The notes beneath the pieces are model-generated. The model searched no databases and had not been told where the DNA came from. It saw nothing but the letters and a program-made list of their open reading frames with translations. The position numbers and the translations under genes are program-made. From an uncultured Methanobrevibacter sp. (GTDB lineage: Archaea; Methanobacteriota; Methanobacteria; Methanobacteriales; Methanobacteriaceae), in assembly GCF_934746965.1 (NCBI RefSeq), contig NZ_CAKVFS010000012.1:1-26145 (forward strand): 26,145 nucleotides of DNA, given 5' to 3'. Position 1 is the first letter of the stretch; each line of letters starts with the position of its first letter. Of this stretch, positions 14,917 through 24,500 are shown piece after piece.

Positions 14917-16119
14917 ATGAATTCTAAAGAAATTATTGATAAATTATTAAATGGTGAAATGAAGTTATATCAGGTAGATAAACATGTTTCACCAAAAGAA
15001 GCTACAGATATTAGAAGAGAATTTATAGAAAAGAAAACTAATTGTGAATTATCACATATGGCTAATTACTCTTTAGATATGGAAAAAGCATCTGCAAGAA
15101 ATATTGAAAATCCTATTGGGATAATTCAACTTCCTGTAGGTGTAGCTGGACCATTAAAAATTAATGGTGATTATTGTAATAGGGAAGTTTATGTTCCTTT
15201 AGCTACTTCTGAAGGAGCACTTGTTGCATCAATTAATAGAGGTTCTTCATCCATAACTGCTTCTGGAGGAGTAAATGTCCATGTTATTTCAGATATTATG
15301 ACTAGGGCACCAGTGATTAAAACACCTTCTGCATCTGATGCTTTAAAAATTAAACAATGGTTTACTGATAATTTCAAGGAGCTTAAAGAAATTGCAGAGT
15401 TTACTACTTCACATGGTAAACTTTTAAAAATTGATCCAATATTAATTGTTGGAACTTATGTTTATCCACGTTTTGTTTACTCCACTGGAGACAGTATGGG
15501 TATGAATATGGTCACTATTGCTTCAGAAAAAATATTAGATAAATTAGCTAATGAAACTAATGGAAGACATATTGCATTAAGTGGAAATGTTTGTGTTGAT
15601 AAAAAAGCTGCTGCAATTAATATGATTGAAGGAAGAGGTAAAAGTATTGTTGCAGATATTTTAATTCCTGAAGAAATAGTAAATAAAAAACTTAAAACAA
15701 CTGCTGAAGCTATTGAAGAAGTAAATGTTGCTAAAAATTTAATTGGGTCTGCAGCTGCTGCTTCCATGTCATATAATGCTCATTATGCAAATATGATTGC
15801 AGCTATATTTTTAGCAACAGGTCAAGATGTAGCTCATGTTGTAGAAGGATCAATAGGCATTACAACAGCTGAAAACAGAAATGGAGATTTGTATTTTTCA
15901 GTGAATTTACCTGATGTGCCAGTAGCTACTGTTGGTGGTGGAACAAGTTTGGAAACAGCTAATGAAGGTTTAAATATTCTTGGTGTTGCAGGTTCAAATA
16001 AAGCTAAAGAATTTGCTGAAATTGTTGGAGCTACTGTTTTAGCAGGAGAATTATCATTAATTGGTGCATTAGCTGCAGGACATTTAGCTAGGGCTCATAA
16101 AGAACTTGGAAGAGGATAA
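14917..16119 (+). CDS. hmgA: 3-hydroxy-3-methylglutaryl-CoA reductase
   Basis: Class I HMG-CoA reductase, which uses NADPH to make mevalonate, the precursor of archaeal ether-lipid isoprenoids. Signatures in order: NPIGIIQLPVGVAGPL, SEGALVASINRGSS with catalytic glutamate (E99), GDSMGMNMVT (nucleotide and substrate binding), the lysine in VDKKAA, ATGQDVAHVVEGS with the aspartate, VGGGTSLET, and the C-terminal GHLARAH with the catalytic histidine (H394). 400 residues, with no membrane segment, as in other archaeal enzymes. The ATG follows the sucD stop directly (TAAATG), implying coupled translation. The flavin prenyltransferase gene in this window may serve a later step of the same pathway. 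Confidence 0.97.
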   Translation: MNSKEIIDKLLNGEMKLYQVDKHVSPKEATDIRREFIEKKTNCELSHMANYSLDMEKASARNIENPIGIIQLPVGVAGPLKINGDYCNREVYVPLATSEGALVASINRGSSSITASGGVNVHVISDIMTRAPVIKTPSASDALKIKQWFTDNFKELKEIAEFTTSHGKLLKIDPILIVGTYVYPRFVYSTGDSMGMNMVTIASEKILDKLANETNGRHIALSGNVCVDKKAAAINMIEGRGKSIVADILIPEEIVNKKLKTTAEAIEEVNVAKNLIGSAAAASMSYNAHYANMIAAIFLATGQDVAHVVEGSIGITTAENRNGDLYFSVNLPDVPVATVGGGTSLETANEGLNILGVAGSNKAKEFAEIVGATVLAGELSLIGALAAGHLARAHKELGRG

Positions 16120-16120
16120 A

Positions 16121-16321
16121 ATGGATAGTGAAAATCTGTTTTATCCAGAGTTAACTCTTGAAACTGATGACATTATAATGGAATTAGCTATTAAAAAAGA
16201 TTATTCTACAATTAAAGATTTAAATAAAAGAAAAGAAGAATTTATAAAAGATTTGCATGATTTTATCAATGAATTCAGTGAAACAGATGAATCTTTAGAT
16301 TTTATTAAATATTATGATTAG
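16121..16321 (+). CDS. Small acidic protein of unknown function after hmgA
   Basis: 66 residues beginning MDSENLFYPELTLETDDIIM, probably two helices with charged faces (KRKEEFIKDLHDFINEF) and an acidic tail. No recognised family or motif. The ATG at 16121 is one base after the hmgA stop and is preceded by AGAGGAT inside hmgA, so it looks coupled to hmgA; an in-frame TTG at 16106 would extend it by five residues inside hmgA. Codon use resembles that of its neighbours. Its TAG overlaps the stop of the convergent DUF116 gene. Confidence 0.65.
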   Translation: MDSENLFYPELTLETDDIIMELAIKKDYSTIKDLNKRKEEFIKDLHDFINEFSETDESLDFIKYYD

Positions 16322-16959
16322 TATTTGGAATTTAATTTTTCAAATACTTTTTTAATATCTACTTTTGTTTCAAAACACCCAGTTTTTGAGAGTAAAACTC
16401 CTTGTGGACAAAAGTCAGAAAGCAACATCATCATTTGATTCAAGTCTTCATGACAAGCTACTCCAATTATTGCTTTGAAATTGTTTTCTTTAGCTATTTT
16501 TTTAACAAAACTTGATCCTGGAACAATATATAAATTATAACCTAATTTATCTGCTTTTTTCTTGATAACTCCAATAGAACATTTACCACATTCTGTACAA
16601 ATTACTCCTTCTTTTTGAAGAGCTGCTTGACAGTCTCTATGTCTTAAACAATGAGGTAAGAATATTAAAGTTTCTTCAGCAGGTATTTTTTTAAATTTTT
16701 CTTTATTTGCATCATTTCTAACTTCTATGCTTATATTATCGATGATAGTATCATCTATCTTTAATAATCTAGCTATTGTTTTAAATGGGGAGTAGAATAC
16801 ATCTACAACAAATAGAATAAATCTTGGAAAAAGGATTATATTTTTTTTAAGTAATATTTTCCCTAATGTAATAGCTATTATGAATAATATTATAATTAAT
16901 ATGATTATAAAGATTATTCCTTGTCCTAATAATGTATAAATAAAGTCTAAGAGTTTCAT
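16318..16959 (-). CDS. DUF116 family membrane-anchored cysteine-rich protein
   Basis: 213 residues with two N-terminal hydrophobic segments (about 12-40 and 41-56), then a cytoplasmic domain with the DUF116 pattern: FLPHCLRHRDC (C104, C110), ICTECGKCSIG (C121, C124, C127), GVACHEDL (C169) and later C184 and C195. The clustered cysteines suggest an iron-sulphur or zinc site, though the biochemical role of DUF116 is not established. The family is found in methanogens and some anaerobic bacteria. The gene starts one base after the stop of the 152-aa gene upstream, so they form an operon. It converges on the 66-aa gene with overlapping stops. Confidence 0.8.
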   Translation of the reverse strand: MKLLDFIYTLLGQGIIFIIILIIILFIIAITLGKILLKKNIILFPRFILFVVDVFYSPFKTIARLLKIDDTIIDNISIEVRNDANKEKFKKIPAEETLIFLPHCLRHRDCQAALQKEGVICTECGKCSIGVIKKKADKLGYNLYIVPGSSFVKKIAKENNFKAIIGVACHEDLNQMMMLLSDFCPQGVLLSKTGCFETKVDIKKVFEKLNSKY

Positions 16960-16960
16960 T

Positions 16961-17419
16961 TTAATCTAAAAATTTTTCAATAGTATAATTATTAAATTCT
17001 TTATTTAATTTGATTCCAGTTTTGGTTTTATTTATTTCTAAACCGGATAATGAGTCACAAGAGCATAAAACATCTTGTTCAGGATGTGTCCCTGGAGTTA
17101 TATTGCAATTTAAACATATTCTATCTCCTATAGAAAGTACAGTATCCAGTCTTTTAGTAGATGGATGATTTTTATTTAAAATTACAATTGGTGAATTTTC
17201 TTCTCGAGTTAAGTATGCTTGTGCTCGAATAGCTCTTTTATCTTTTTTAAAATTAGATATGGCTATTAAATCATCCTTTTCTAAGAATTGCACAATTTCC
17301 TCATTATTTTGTGTTGCTATGAATAACATTTTATTTTCTTTGGCTACTTTTATTATTCCAATTATTCCGGTTTCTCCTTCTAAAAAGAGAATTTCATTAT
17401 TATTAAAATCAATATTCAA
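16961..17419 (-). CDS. Protein of unknown function with C-terminal CxxC...CxC motif
   Basis: I do not recognise this 152-residue protein. The first ~100 residues look like a mixed alpha/beta domain with beta-rich stretches (EGETGIIGIIKVAKENKMLF). A compact cysteine cluster follows: RICLNCNITPG (C102, C105) and LCSCDS (C119, C121), which could bind zinc or an iron-sulphur cluster. The start is TTG at 17419: AGGTGAT lies directly upstream at the same spacing as in other genes here. It is separated from the upstream zinc-ribbon gene by a hairpin plus T-run, and from the DUF116 gene by one base. A redox or metal-related task shared with DUF116 is possible but unproven. Confidence 0.75.
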   Translation of the reverse strand: MNIDFNNNEILFLEGETGIIGIIKVAKENKMLFIATQNNEEIVQFLEKDDLIAISNFKKDKRAIRAQAYLTREENSPIVILNKNHPSTKRLDTVLSIGDRICLNCNITPGTHPEQDVLCSCDSLSGLEINKTKTGIKLNKEFNNYTIEKFLD

Positions 17420-17441
17420 AGCATCACCTAAAAAATAAAAT

Positions 17442-17465
17442 AGAGTAAATTATTTAATTTACTCT
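17442..17465 (-). terminator. Hairpin with U-run between the zinc-ribbon gene and the next gene (terminator or attenuator)
   Basis: Arms agagtaaatt (17442-17451) and aatttactct (17456-17465) form a perfect 10-bp stem with a 4-base loop. The zinc-ribbon stop codon lies in one arm. On the minus strand the stem is followed by TATTTTATTTTTT and then at once by the AGGTGAT Shine-Dalgarno site of the downstream gene. It looks like an intrinsic terminator that allows partial read-through. Confidence 0.6.
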
Positions 17466-17614
17466 TTACATTCAACATTGTCGCTTTGGCAAGATGGGCA
17501 AATTACTTTCCTACCAATTCCTTTAAAAGTGTTTCCACAATCTAAACATTTATATTTTTTTGTTTTTAATTTTTTTAAATCAATGTCTGCCATTGGTCCA
17601 CCAGTAGAACACAT
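17459..17614 (-). CDS. Small zinc-ribbon (rubredoxin-like) protein
   Basis: A 51-residue gene. It starts MCSTGGPMADIDLKK and carries a two-knuckle zinc ribbon: YKCLDCGNTF and VICPSCQSDN, i.e. C-x2-C, 12 residues, C-x2-C. Additional cysteines lie at residue 2 and near the C-terminus. The ATG at 17614 is preceded by GTAGGTGA at proper spacing; an internal ATG at codon 8 is less well placed. It could bind zinc or, rubredoxin-like, iron; the lack of the aromatic and glycine pattern of true rubredoxins makes zinc more likely. It is divergent from fprA and upstream of the 152-aa and DUF116 genes. Confidence 0.75.
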   Translation of the reverse strand: MCSTGGPMADIDLKKLKTKKYKCLDCGNTFKGIGRKVICPSCQSDNVECKE

Positions 17615-17985
17615 TCGAAGTCACCTACTATTTTAATCTATATAATATATGTATCATATTTATATTTATTATTTACTCTTCTAATTCTTTTATAATATAT
17701 TATGATGTTTTGTTTACTTGGTATTTTTTTAAGATATTGGTATGAGTAAAAAGTGTAAAAACTCTTTTGTTTTAATAGGGTTATGTATATGTTATCATGA
17801 ATTTAACTGTGATTAATGTGGTATTGTTAAATAATAATTTTTCAATTGTTGATATTGTATTAATTTATGTTATTTTTAATTTTTAGGAGTATTGGGGGCT
17901 ATTTAGTATTTGAATTGTTCCAATAATTATTAATATAATTACGAACAAATTACCATTTGATAAAATTATTTAAAGGTGATTTTTC
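17615..17985. other. Intergenic region between divergent zinc-ribbon gene and fprA
   Basis: 371 AT-rich bases. A TATA-like stretch on the minus strand (about 17658-17672) could serve the zinc-ribbon gene. No clear TATA box for fprA could be chosen. Two tiny ATG frames (24 and 29 codons, starting near 17741 and 17798) have no Shine-Dalgarno site and are not called. AAAGGTGAT just before fprA is its ribosome-binding site. No RNA gene or clear repeat was seen. Confidence 0.5.
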
Positions 17986-19209
17986 ATGAAAGCAAACGCT
18001 ACTAAAATTACTGATGGAGTATATTGGGTCGGTGTATTAGATTGGGATTTAAGAGATTATCATGGTTATAGCTTAAATGGAACTACTTATAATTGTTATT
18101 TAGTATTTGGTGAAGATAAAGTGGCTCTAATTGATAATGTATATCCTGGAACATCTGCACAGTTATGGGGCAGAGTAAAAGATGCATTTGAACAAGAAGG
18201 AAGAGAATTTAAAATTGATGTTGTTATTCAAAACCACATAGAAAATGATCATAGTGGTTCACTTCCAGAATTTGTTAAAAAATTCCCAGATGTTGAAGTT
18301 TACTGTTCACAAATGGCTGTAAATGGGTTAAAAAATCATTTACCTTCTTTAAAAAATTTTGAATTTAATGTTGTTGGAACTGGAGATAGTTTAGATTTAG
18401 GTGGAAAAACCTTAGCATTTGTAAATGCACCTATGCTTCATTGGCCAGACAGTATGTTTACACTATTGGTTGAAAATGGGATATTATTCTCTAATGATGC
18501 ATTTGGTCAACATATTTGTTTAAGTGAAAGATTTAGCGATGAAGTTGATGAAAAGTTCTTATTAAGAAATGCACAAAAATTCTATGCTAATTTAGTTGTT
18601 AATTCTTCTTTAATGTATAATAATAAAATGAAAGAATTAACTGATTTAGATTTAGTTAGTAAAGTTAAAATGATTGCACCTTCTCATGGTCAAATAATCA
18701 AAGATCCTTCTTTAATTATTAATAAATACAATGAATGGGCTAATGGTGAATGTAAAGATAAAGTAACTTTAATTTATGACACTATGCATCATTCAACTCA
18801 AAAAATGGCTCAAGCTATTGCAGAAGGAATTATGTCTGAAAATTTTGAAGTTAAAATGTACTTCTTGCATGAAGATGATAGAAGTGATGTTGTAACTGAT
18901 GTATTAGATAGTAAGGCAATTTGTTTAGGAGCACCTACAATTATGAATAAAGCATATCCAAGTATTGGGGATATTATGTATTATTTAGATGCTCTTAACT
19001 TTAAAGCAACAGGATATACTAAAAAAGCAGTTGTATTTGGTTCTAAAGGATGGGGTGGAGGAGCTAATAAAAAAATGAGTGCAGATTTAGAAGCAGCAGG
19101 TTTTGATGTTGTTGATCAATTTGATACTATTTTCATACCTAATGATGATGTTTTAGAAGAATGTTATGAATTAGGTAAAAAATTAGCTAAATCATTAAAA
19201 GAGGAATAA
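17986..19209 (+). CDS. fprA: F420H2 oxidase (flavodiiron protein FprA)
   Basis: Flavodiiron protein that reduces O2 to water using reduced F420, an oxygen-defence enzyme of methanogens. The metallo-beta-lactamase domain (1-250) has the full diiron ligand set: HIENDHSG (H84, E86, D88, with H89 adjacent), MLHWPD (H152), SNDAFGQH (D171) and APSHGQ (H234). The flavodoxin domain (about 258-407) opens with VTLIYDTMHHSTQKMAQAI, which binds FMN, and includes GSKGWGGGANKKM. 407 residues is the normal length. ATG at 17986 follows AAAGGTGATTTTTC. It stands alone, divergent from three cysteine-containing proteins. F420 use is inferred from the organism type, since other flavodiiron proteins use rubredoxin. 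Confidence 0.93.
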   Translation: MKANATKITDGVYWVGVLDWDLRDYHGYSLNGTTYNCYLVFGEDKVALIDNVYPGTSAQLWGRVKDAFEQEGREFKIDVVIQNHIENDHSGSLPEFVKKFPDVEVYCSQMAVNGLKNHLPSLKNFEFNVVGTGDSLDLGGKTLAFVNAPMLHWPDSMFTLLVENGILFSNDAFGQHICLSERFSDEVDEKFLLRNAQKFYANLVVNSSLMYNNKMKELTDLDLVSKVKMIAPSHGQIIKDPSLIINKYNEWANGECKDKVTLIYDTMHHSTQKMAQAIAEGIMSENFEVKMYFLHEDDRSDVVTDVLDSKAICLGAPTIMNKAYPSIGDIMYYLDALNFKATGYTKKAVVFGSKGWGGGANKKMSADLEAAGFDVVDQFDTIFIPNDDVLEECYELGKKLAKSLKEE

Positions 19210-19225
19210 AACTTATTCTTCTTTA

Positions 19226-19240
19226 TACTTTTTTTTTAAA
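19226..19240 (+). terminator. T-rich terminator after fprA
   Basis: A run of T (19229-19237) lies about 20 bases after the fprA stop, with no stem upstream. It fits an archaeal poly-T terminator. The remaining ~220 bases before the thermosome gene hold its promoter and a short palindrome (atagctccagctat, 19279-19292). Confidence 0.4.
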
Positions 19241-19370
19241 AACGTTTATATTTATTTATATTTTATTTTGATTGATTTATAGCTCCAGCTATTTATAATG
19301 TAACTTTTTATTTTTAAAATATTTTGCAATACTTTTTTTTATATGATGTGCTAAGTGGTATGCTAAAGTT

Positions 19371-19378
19371 TTTATATA
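19371..19378 (+). promoter_or_regulatory. Probable TATA box of the thermosome gene
   Basis: TTTATATA lies about 82 bases upstream of the ATG after a purine-containing stretch (ctaaagt). The leader would be about 55 bases. A second AT-rich candidate lies near 19244. Confidence 0.45.
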
Positions 19379-19459
19379 ACCTCAAACTCATTATAAATAT
19401 ATAAAACATTTTGATTTTATATTATTTTTTTATATAAATTTATTAATTAAGGTGATATG

Positions 19460-21112
19460 ATGGCAAATCAACCAATATTTATTCTTCCTGAAGGAACTGA
19501 AAGATATTCTAAAAGGGATGCTTTAAGAATGAATATTACAGCAGCTAAAGTTTTAAAAGATATTGTAAGAACTACTCTTGGTCCTAAAGGAATGGATAAA
19601 ATGTTGACTGATTCATTAGGTGATGTTATTGTTACTAATGATGGTGCAACTATAATGAGGGAAATGGATATTACTCAACCAGCTGCTAGAATGCTTGTAG
19701 AAACAGCTAAAAAACAAGAAGATATTGTTGGAGATGGAACTACTTCTGTTGTTGTAATAGCTGGAGAATTATTAGTTAAAGCTCAAGAATTATTAGAAGA
19801 TGGAATTGCAACTTCTGTTATTGTAAAAGGTTACAGAAATGCAGCTGCTAAAGCTATTGAAATCTTAAATAATGTAGCTATTGATGCAGATGATAGAGAA
19901 ACTCTTAAAAAAGTAGCTATGACTGCTATGACAGGTAAAGGTTCAGATTATGCTAAAGATAAATTAGCTGATTTAGTGGTAGATGCAGCTTTAAGAATAG
20001 CTGAAGATGGTGAAATTGATATTGATAATATTAATATTCAAAGAATTTCTGGAGATGCAGTAGAAGATTCATTCTTAGCTGAAGGAATTGTCATGGATAA
20101 AGATCCAGTATCAAAAAACATGCCTACTGATGTTGAAGATGCTAAAATTGCTTTAATTAAATATCCTATTGAATTAAAAGAAATTAACACTGATGCTAAA
20201 ATTGATATCACTGATCCTGCACAATTTGAAGCTTTCTTAAACAATGAAGAAGAAATGATTAAAGATTTAGTAAATAAAGTTGTAGATTCTGGAGCTAATG
20301 TTTTATTCTGTCAAAAAGGTATTGATGACATGGCACAACATTACTTAAATAAAGCAGGAATTATGGCTTATAAAAGGGTTAAAAAATCTGATATGGAAAG
20401 AATCAACAAAGCTACTGGTGCTAAATATGTAACTGATATTGAAGATTTAACTGCTGATAAATTAGGTTCTGCAGGTCATGTATATGTTGACAAAATATTT
20501 GATCATAATTTAACTTTCATTGAAGATTGTGAAAATCCAAAGGCATCTTCTATTGTACTTAGAGGAAGTACTCGCTATGTAACTGAACAAATTAGTAGGG
20601 CATTAGATGATGCTTTAGGTGTTGTTGCAGCTACTATTGAAGATGGTAAAGTTCTTATTGGTGGAGGAGCTTGTGAAATTGATCTTGTAAAAGCATTAAG
20701 AGCTTATGGTGAATCTGTAAGTGGAAGAGAACAATTAGCTATTTTAGCTTATGCTAATGCTATTGAAGTTATTCCAAGAACTTTAATTGAAAATGCAGGT
20801 TTAGATACTATTGATTTAATTGCAGAATTAAAAGCAGCTCATGAAGATTCAGCAACTATTGGTATTAATGTATTTACTGGTAAACTTGTTGATATGGAAG
20901 AAGCAGGTGTTATTGAACCACTTAGAATTAAAACACAAGCTATTCAAGCTGCAAGTGAGGCTGCTGAAATGATATTACGTATTGATGATATGATTGCAGC
21001 TAAAAATGCATTAAACTCTGCAGGTCCTGATGAATCTGGAAATGATAATAGTGGAATGCCTCCAATGGGTGGAATGCCTGGAGGTATGGGTGGAATGCCA
21101 CCTATGATGTAA
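19460..21112 (+). CDS. thsA: Thermosome subunit (group II chaperonin)
   Basis: Archaeal group II chaperonin subunit, an ATP-driven double-ring folding machine in the cytoplasm related to eukaryotic CCT. The N-terminal RYSKRDALRMNITAAKVL is typical, followed by the ATP-site motifs TTLGPKGMDKML, TNDGATIMREM and VGDGTTSVVV. IGGGACEIDL and NAGLDTIDLI are the late equatorial motifs. The C-terminus is the usual Gly-Met-rich tail (MPPMGGMPGGMGGMPPMM). 550 residues is normal. Two ATGs stand side by side; the second (19460) has the spacing from GGTGAT (19451-19456) closest to that of other genes here. The paralogue letter (A or B) is not determined by sequence alone. Confidence 0.95.
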   Translation: MANQPIFILPEGTERYSKRDALRMNITAAKVLKDIVRTTLGPKGMDKMLTDSLGDVIVTNDGATIMREMDITQPAARMLVETAKKQEDIVGDGTTSVVVIAGELLVKAQELLEDGIATSVIVKGYRNAAAKAIEILNNVAIDADDRETLKKVAMTAMTGKGSDYAKDKLADLVVDAALRIAEDGEIDIDNINIQRISGDAVEDSFLAEGIVMDKDPVSKNMPTDVEDAKIALIKYPIELKEINTDAKIDITDPAQFEAFLNNEEEMIKDLVNKVVDSGANVLFCQKGIDDMAQHYLNKAGIMAYKRVKKSDMERINKATGAKYVTDIEDLTADKLGSAGHVYVDKIFDHNLTFIEDCENPKASSIVLRGSTRYVTEQISRALDDALGVVAATIEDGKVLIGGGACEIDLVKALRAYGESVSGREQLAILAYANAIEVIPRTLIENAGLDTIDLIAELKAAHEDSATIGINVFTGKLVDMEEAGVIEPLRIKTQAIQAASEAAEMILRIDDMIAAKNALNSAGPDESGNDNSGMPPMGGMPGGMGGMPPMM

Positions 21113-21520
21113 AATTATTTACATCTTTTTTTATTTTTTATTTTTTGTTCTTATTTTTTGTTTTAATAGTTTTTATTCATTGTTTTTTTCTGTAATTTAA
21201 CTTAGATTTATGTTTTTAGTTTTTATAAATCCTATGTTTCTTTATTTTAGTTTAAACTGGATTTTAATTATAATTTATAATTTCATAATCTTATTTAACT
21301 TAAAATATTACTTATTGTAATTTTAAGTTATTATCGTTTAAATCAATGTAATTTTCATTATTTTTGTAATATTGGTGGATTTTAATAGTTAATTTCATGA
21401 ATTAAAGCTATTTAATTTGTTTTATTAAATAAATAGATTTATATACCATATTCTTAATATTATTAATTGCGAATAATAATTTTTTTAATTTTATAGTTAA
21501 ATTAAATTTAATGGAGGTAA
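21113..21520. other. Intergenic region between the thermosome gene and the large wall protein
   Basis: 408 bases, extremely AT-rich. The first ~60 bases are T-rich (about 21123-21173) and probably end thermosome transcription. A TATA box at 21438-21445 should start the next gene. Around 21456-21483 an imperfect inverted AT repeat (attatt...aataat around ttgcgaa) is present. No gene or RNA was recognised. Confidence 0.5.
21438..21445 (+). promoter_or_regulatory. Probable TATA box of the large pseudomurein-binding protein gene
   Basis: TTTATATA follows aaatagat, giving a start near 21470 and a ~50-base leader ending in GGAGGT (21513-21518). Confidence 0.5.
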
Positions 21521-24500
21521 ATGATTTTGAAAAAACGTGTGCTGATTATTGCATTAATGGTTCTTGCTGTATTTTTATCAGTCAGTACAATTTCTGCAAT
21601 TGATGTCAATACTGTTGACTCAAATTCTACAGTTGTAACAGCTAGTGATGATTCTATTTCAATTGATGGATTACAAGATTATAGTTTATCTTCTAATAAT
21701 ATTATTGAAGAAACTAATGTTGTTGGAGATACTAAAAGTAACACTAAAGCTGTTCATTTAGATGCTCCTAGTGTCGAAATGTATTATAAAAATGGTACTA
21801 GGTTCACAATTAATTTAACTGATGAAAACGGAAATGGATTGGTTAATCAATCTATTAATATTATAATTAATGGTGTATCTTATAATAGGACTACTGATAA
21901 TAATGGTATAGCTTCATTAGCTTTAAATTTGAATTCAGGTAAATATTTAGTTAATGTAACTTATACTGGAACTAATGGTTATGCTTCAGCAAGTACTACT
22001 TCTGAGGTTAATGTATTGCCTACTATTTATGGTAAAGATATTGTTAAATATTATGTTAATGGTACTCAGTATTATGCTACTTTCTTGAATGGTGATGGTA
22101 CTCCGTTGGTTAATACTGATGTTACTTTTAATATTAATGGTGTGTTTTATAAACGTACTACTAATGGTAGTGGTGTAGCTAGACTTAATATTAATCTTCG
22201 TCCAAATGAGTATATAATAACTGCTATACATCCTGTTAGCGGGTATCAAACTTCAAATATTGTTAAAGTATTACCTACTATTATAAGTAGTGATTTAAGT
22301 AAATTATGTAGGGATGGAAATCAGTATTATGCTACTTTCTTGAATGGTGATGGTACTCCGTTGGTTAATACTGATGTTACTTTTAATATTAATGGTGTGT
22401 TTTATAAACGTACTACTAATGGTAGTGGTGTAGCTAGACTTAATATTAATCTTGATCCTGGAGTATTCATATTAACTGCTATACATCCTGGTGATAAATA
22501 TCAAGTAGGTAATAAAGTTACTGTAGTTAATGTAGTTAGTACTAATATTAAAACACAAAAATATGATTTTGTAATTGAAGATAATAAAATTATAAGTGCA
22601 GTATTATATGATCAATTTAATCATGTAGTACCTAATCAAAGTGTAACTCTTAGTATTAATGGTGTTACATATTCAAATACAACTAATGCTAATGGGGTAG
22701 TTAAATTCAATATTAAATTAAATGCTCCAGGTAAGTATAGTGCAACTTATACTTTTAATAAGAATAATGGGTATTTGGAATCTAAATCATCAAATACTAT
22801 TAATGTAGTTGAAGGTAAGAAGGTATCATTTACAGTCCCTGAAAATGTTGTTGTAAAAGGTAATTCATTTTCAGTTATACTAAAAGATGAAGATGGAAAA
22901 GTATTGGCTAATAAAGTTGTTTACTTTAATGTAAATGGTGTAACTTACTCTAGGGTAACTGATGAAAAAGGAGTTGCTAAGTTAAATATTAATTTAGATC
23001 CTGCATTATATGATATGACTTATACATTTAATGGTACAGGTTATGTAAAAACTACTCAAACTATTAAACTTGCTGTAATAAATGTTACTTCAACTGTTAT
23101 TTATGGTGATAATATAGAAGTAGGTAAAGGAGCAGGTCAAAAATTCAATGTATTATTAACTGCAGGCGGTGTTCCATTACCTAATAAAGATATAACTATT
23201 AGCGTTAATGGTGTAAATTATACTAGAACCACTAATGATAAAGGTATAGCTAGTTTAACTATTAATTTAGATATTGGTACATATTATATTACTTATGCAT
23301 TTAAAGGTGATTCTAAATTATCTCCAAGTAATGGTAGTGCATATTGTATAGTTGTAAATAGAAAAAATTCAGCATTTAGTATTAATAGTACTACTGTATT
23401 TTCTCAAAATTCTAAAGATTCATTTAAAGTCTTACTTAAAGATGGTGAAGGAAATTCTTTAGCTAATGAAATTGTTACATTTAGTATTAATGGTATGAAG
23501 TATAATAGAACTACTGATGCTAAAGGTATTGCTAGTTTAACTATTAATTTAAGTACTGTTGGTCAATATGAAATTTCTTATAAATTTGCAGGTAATAATA
23601 ATTATTTAGGCTGTGAAGACGGTGCTTTAATTGTAATAACTAAATATATTGATAATGGTAATGGATATTGGCTTTGGGCAGGTGATATGTATAATGTAAA
23701 TTTAGATAGTTTAGCATCTTCTGGAACAGGTGTTATTTTCTTAAATTATTATGCATTCACTAAATTTAGTCAATCTAGTGTTTTATCATGGATTAAACAA
23801 GCTAATTCAAAAGGTATTAAAGTTCATATTTGGATGCAAGTATTTTATAATGGTGGATGGCTTTCTCCATTAAATGATGATGGATCAATGAATACTGAAT
23901 TATTTAATAGTAAGATTGCTGAAGCTAAGAAATATGCTTCACTTCCAGGTGTTGCAGGTATTCATTTAGATTACTTAAGATATCCTGGTACTGCATATAA
24001 GCATCCCGGTGGAACTGAAGCTATTAATGAATTTGCAAGATTAGCTTCAAGTGCGATTCATGCTATTAATCCGAATTGTGTAGTTTCTGCAGCTGTAATG
24101 CCTGAAAAGAATGATATTTATTATTATGGTCAGGATATATCTACTCTTAGTAAATATTTGGATGTTATTGTCCCAATGGTTTATAAAGGAAATTATAAAT
24201 CTGGAACTAGTTGGATTTCCTCAATTACTCAGTGGTTTGTTGAAACTTCAAATGGTGCTGCAATATGGGTAGGTTTACAGACATATGCTTCTGATAGTAA
24301 TGTAACTAAATTACCAGTTTCAGAATTATTTAATGATGCTCAAACAGCTTATAATGCTGGTGCAAGTGGTGTCATGATGTTTAGATGGGGTGTAACTAAC
24401 TTTATTGACTTTAATAAGTTAGATACTTACCATATCACCCCTTCTCAGGGAAGTTCAGTTTCCATAACTGATATTTCAAAAGGAGCTGCAAATTTAAAAA

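Noticed and set aside
17741..17890. Two mini-frames (24 and 29 codons) upstream of fprA
   Set aside because: No Shine-Dalgarno site, overlapping AT-rich sequence, no recognisable product.
19279..19292. Palindrome atagctccagctat upstream of the thermosome gene as a heat-shock operator
   Set aside because: Short arms, ~80 bases upstream of the likely TATA box, and no match to an operator I can name with confidence.
22018..23640. Regular repeats that might suggest a CRISPR array or satellite
   Set aside because: Repeat unit is ~255-280 bp, in one open frame, and codes Ig-like domains; there are no short repeats with unique spacers.
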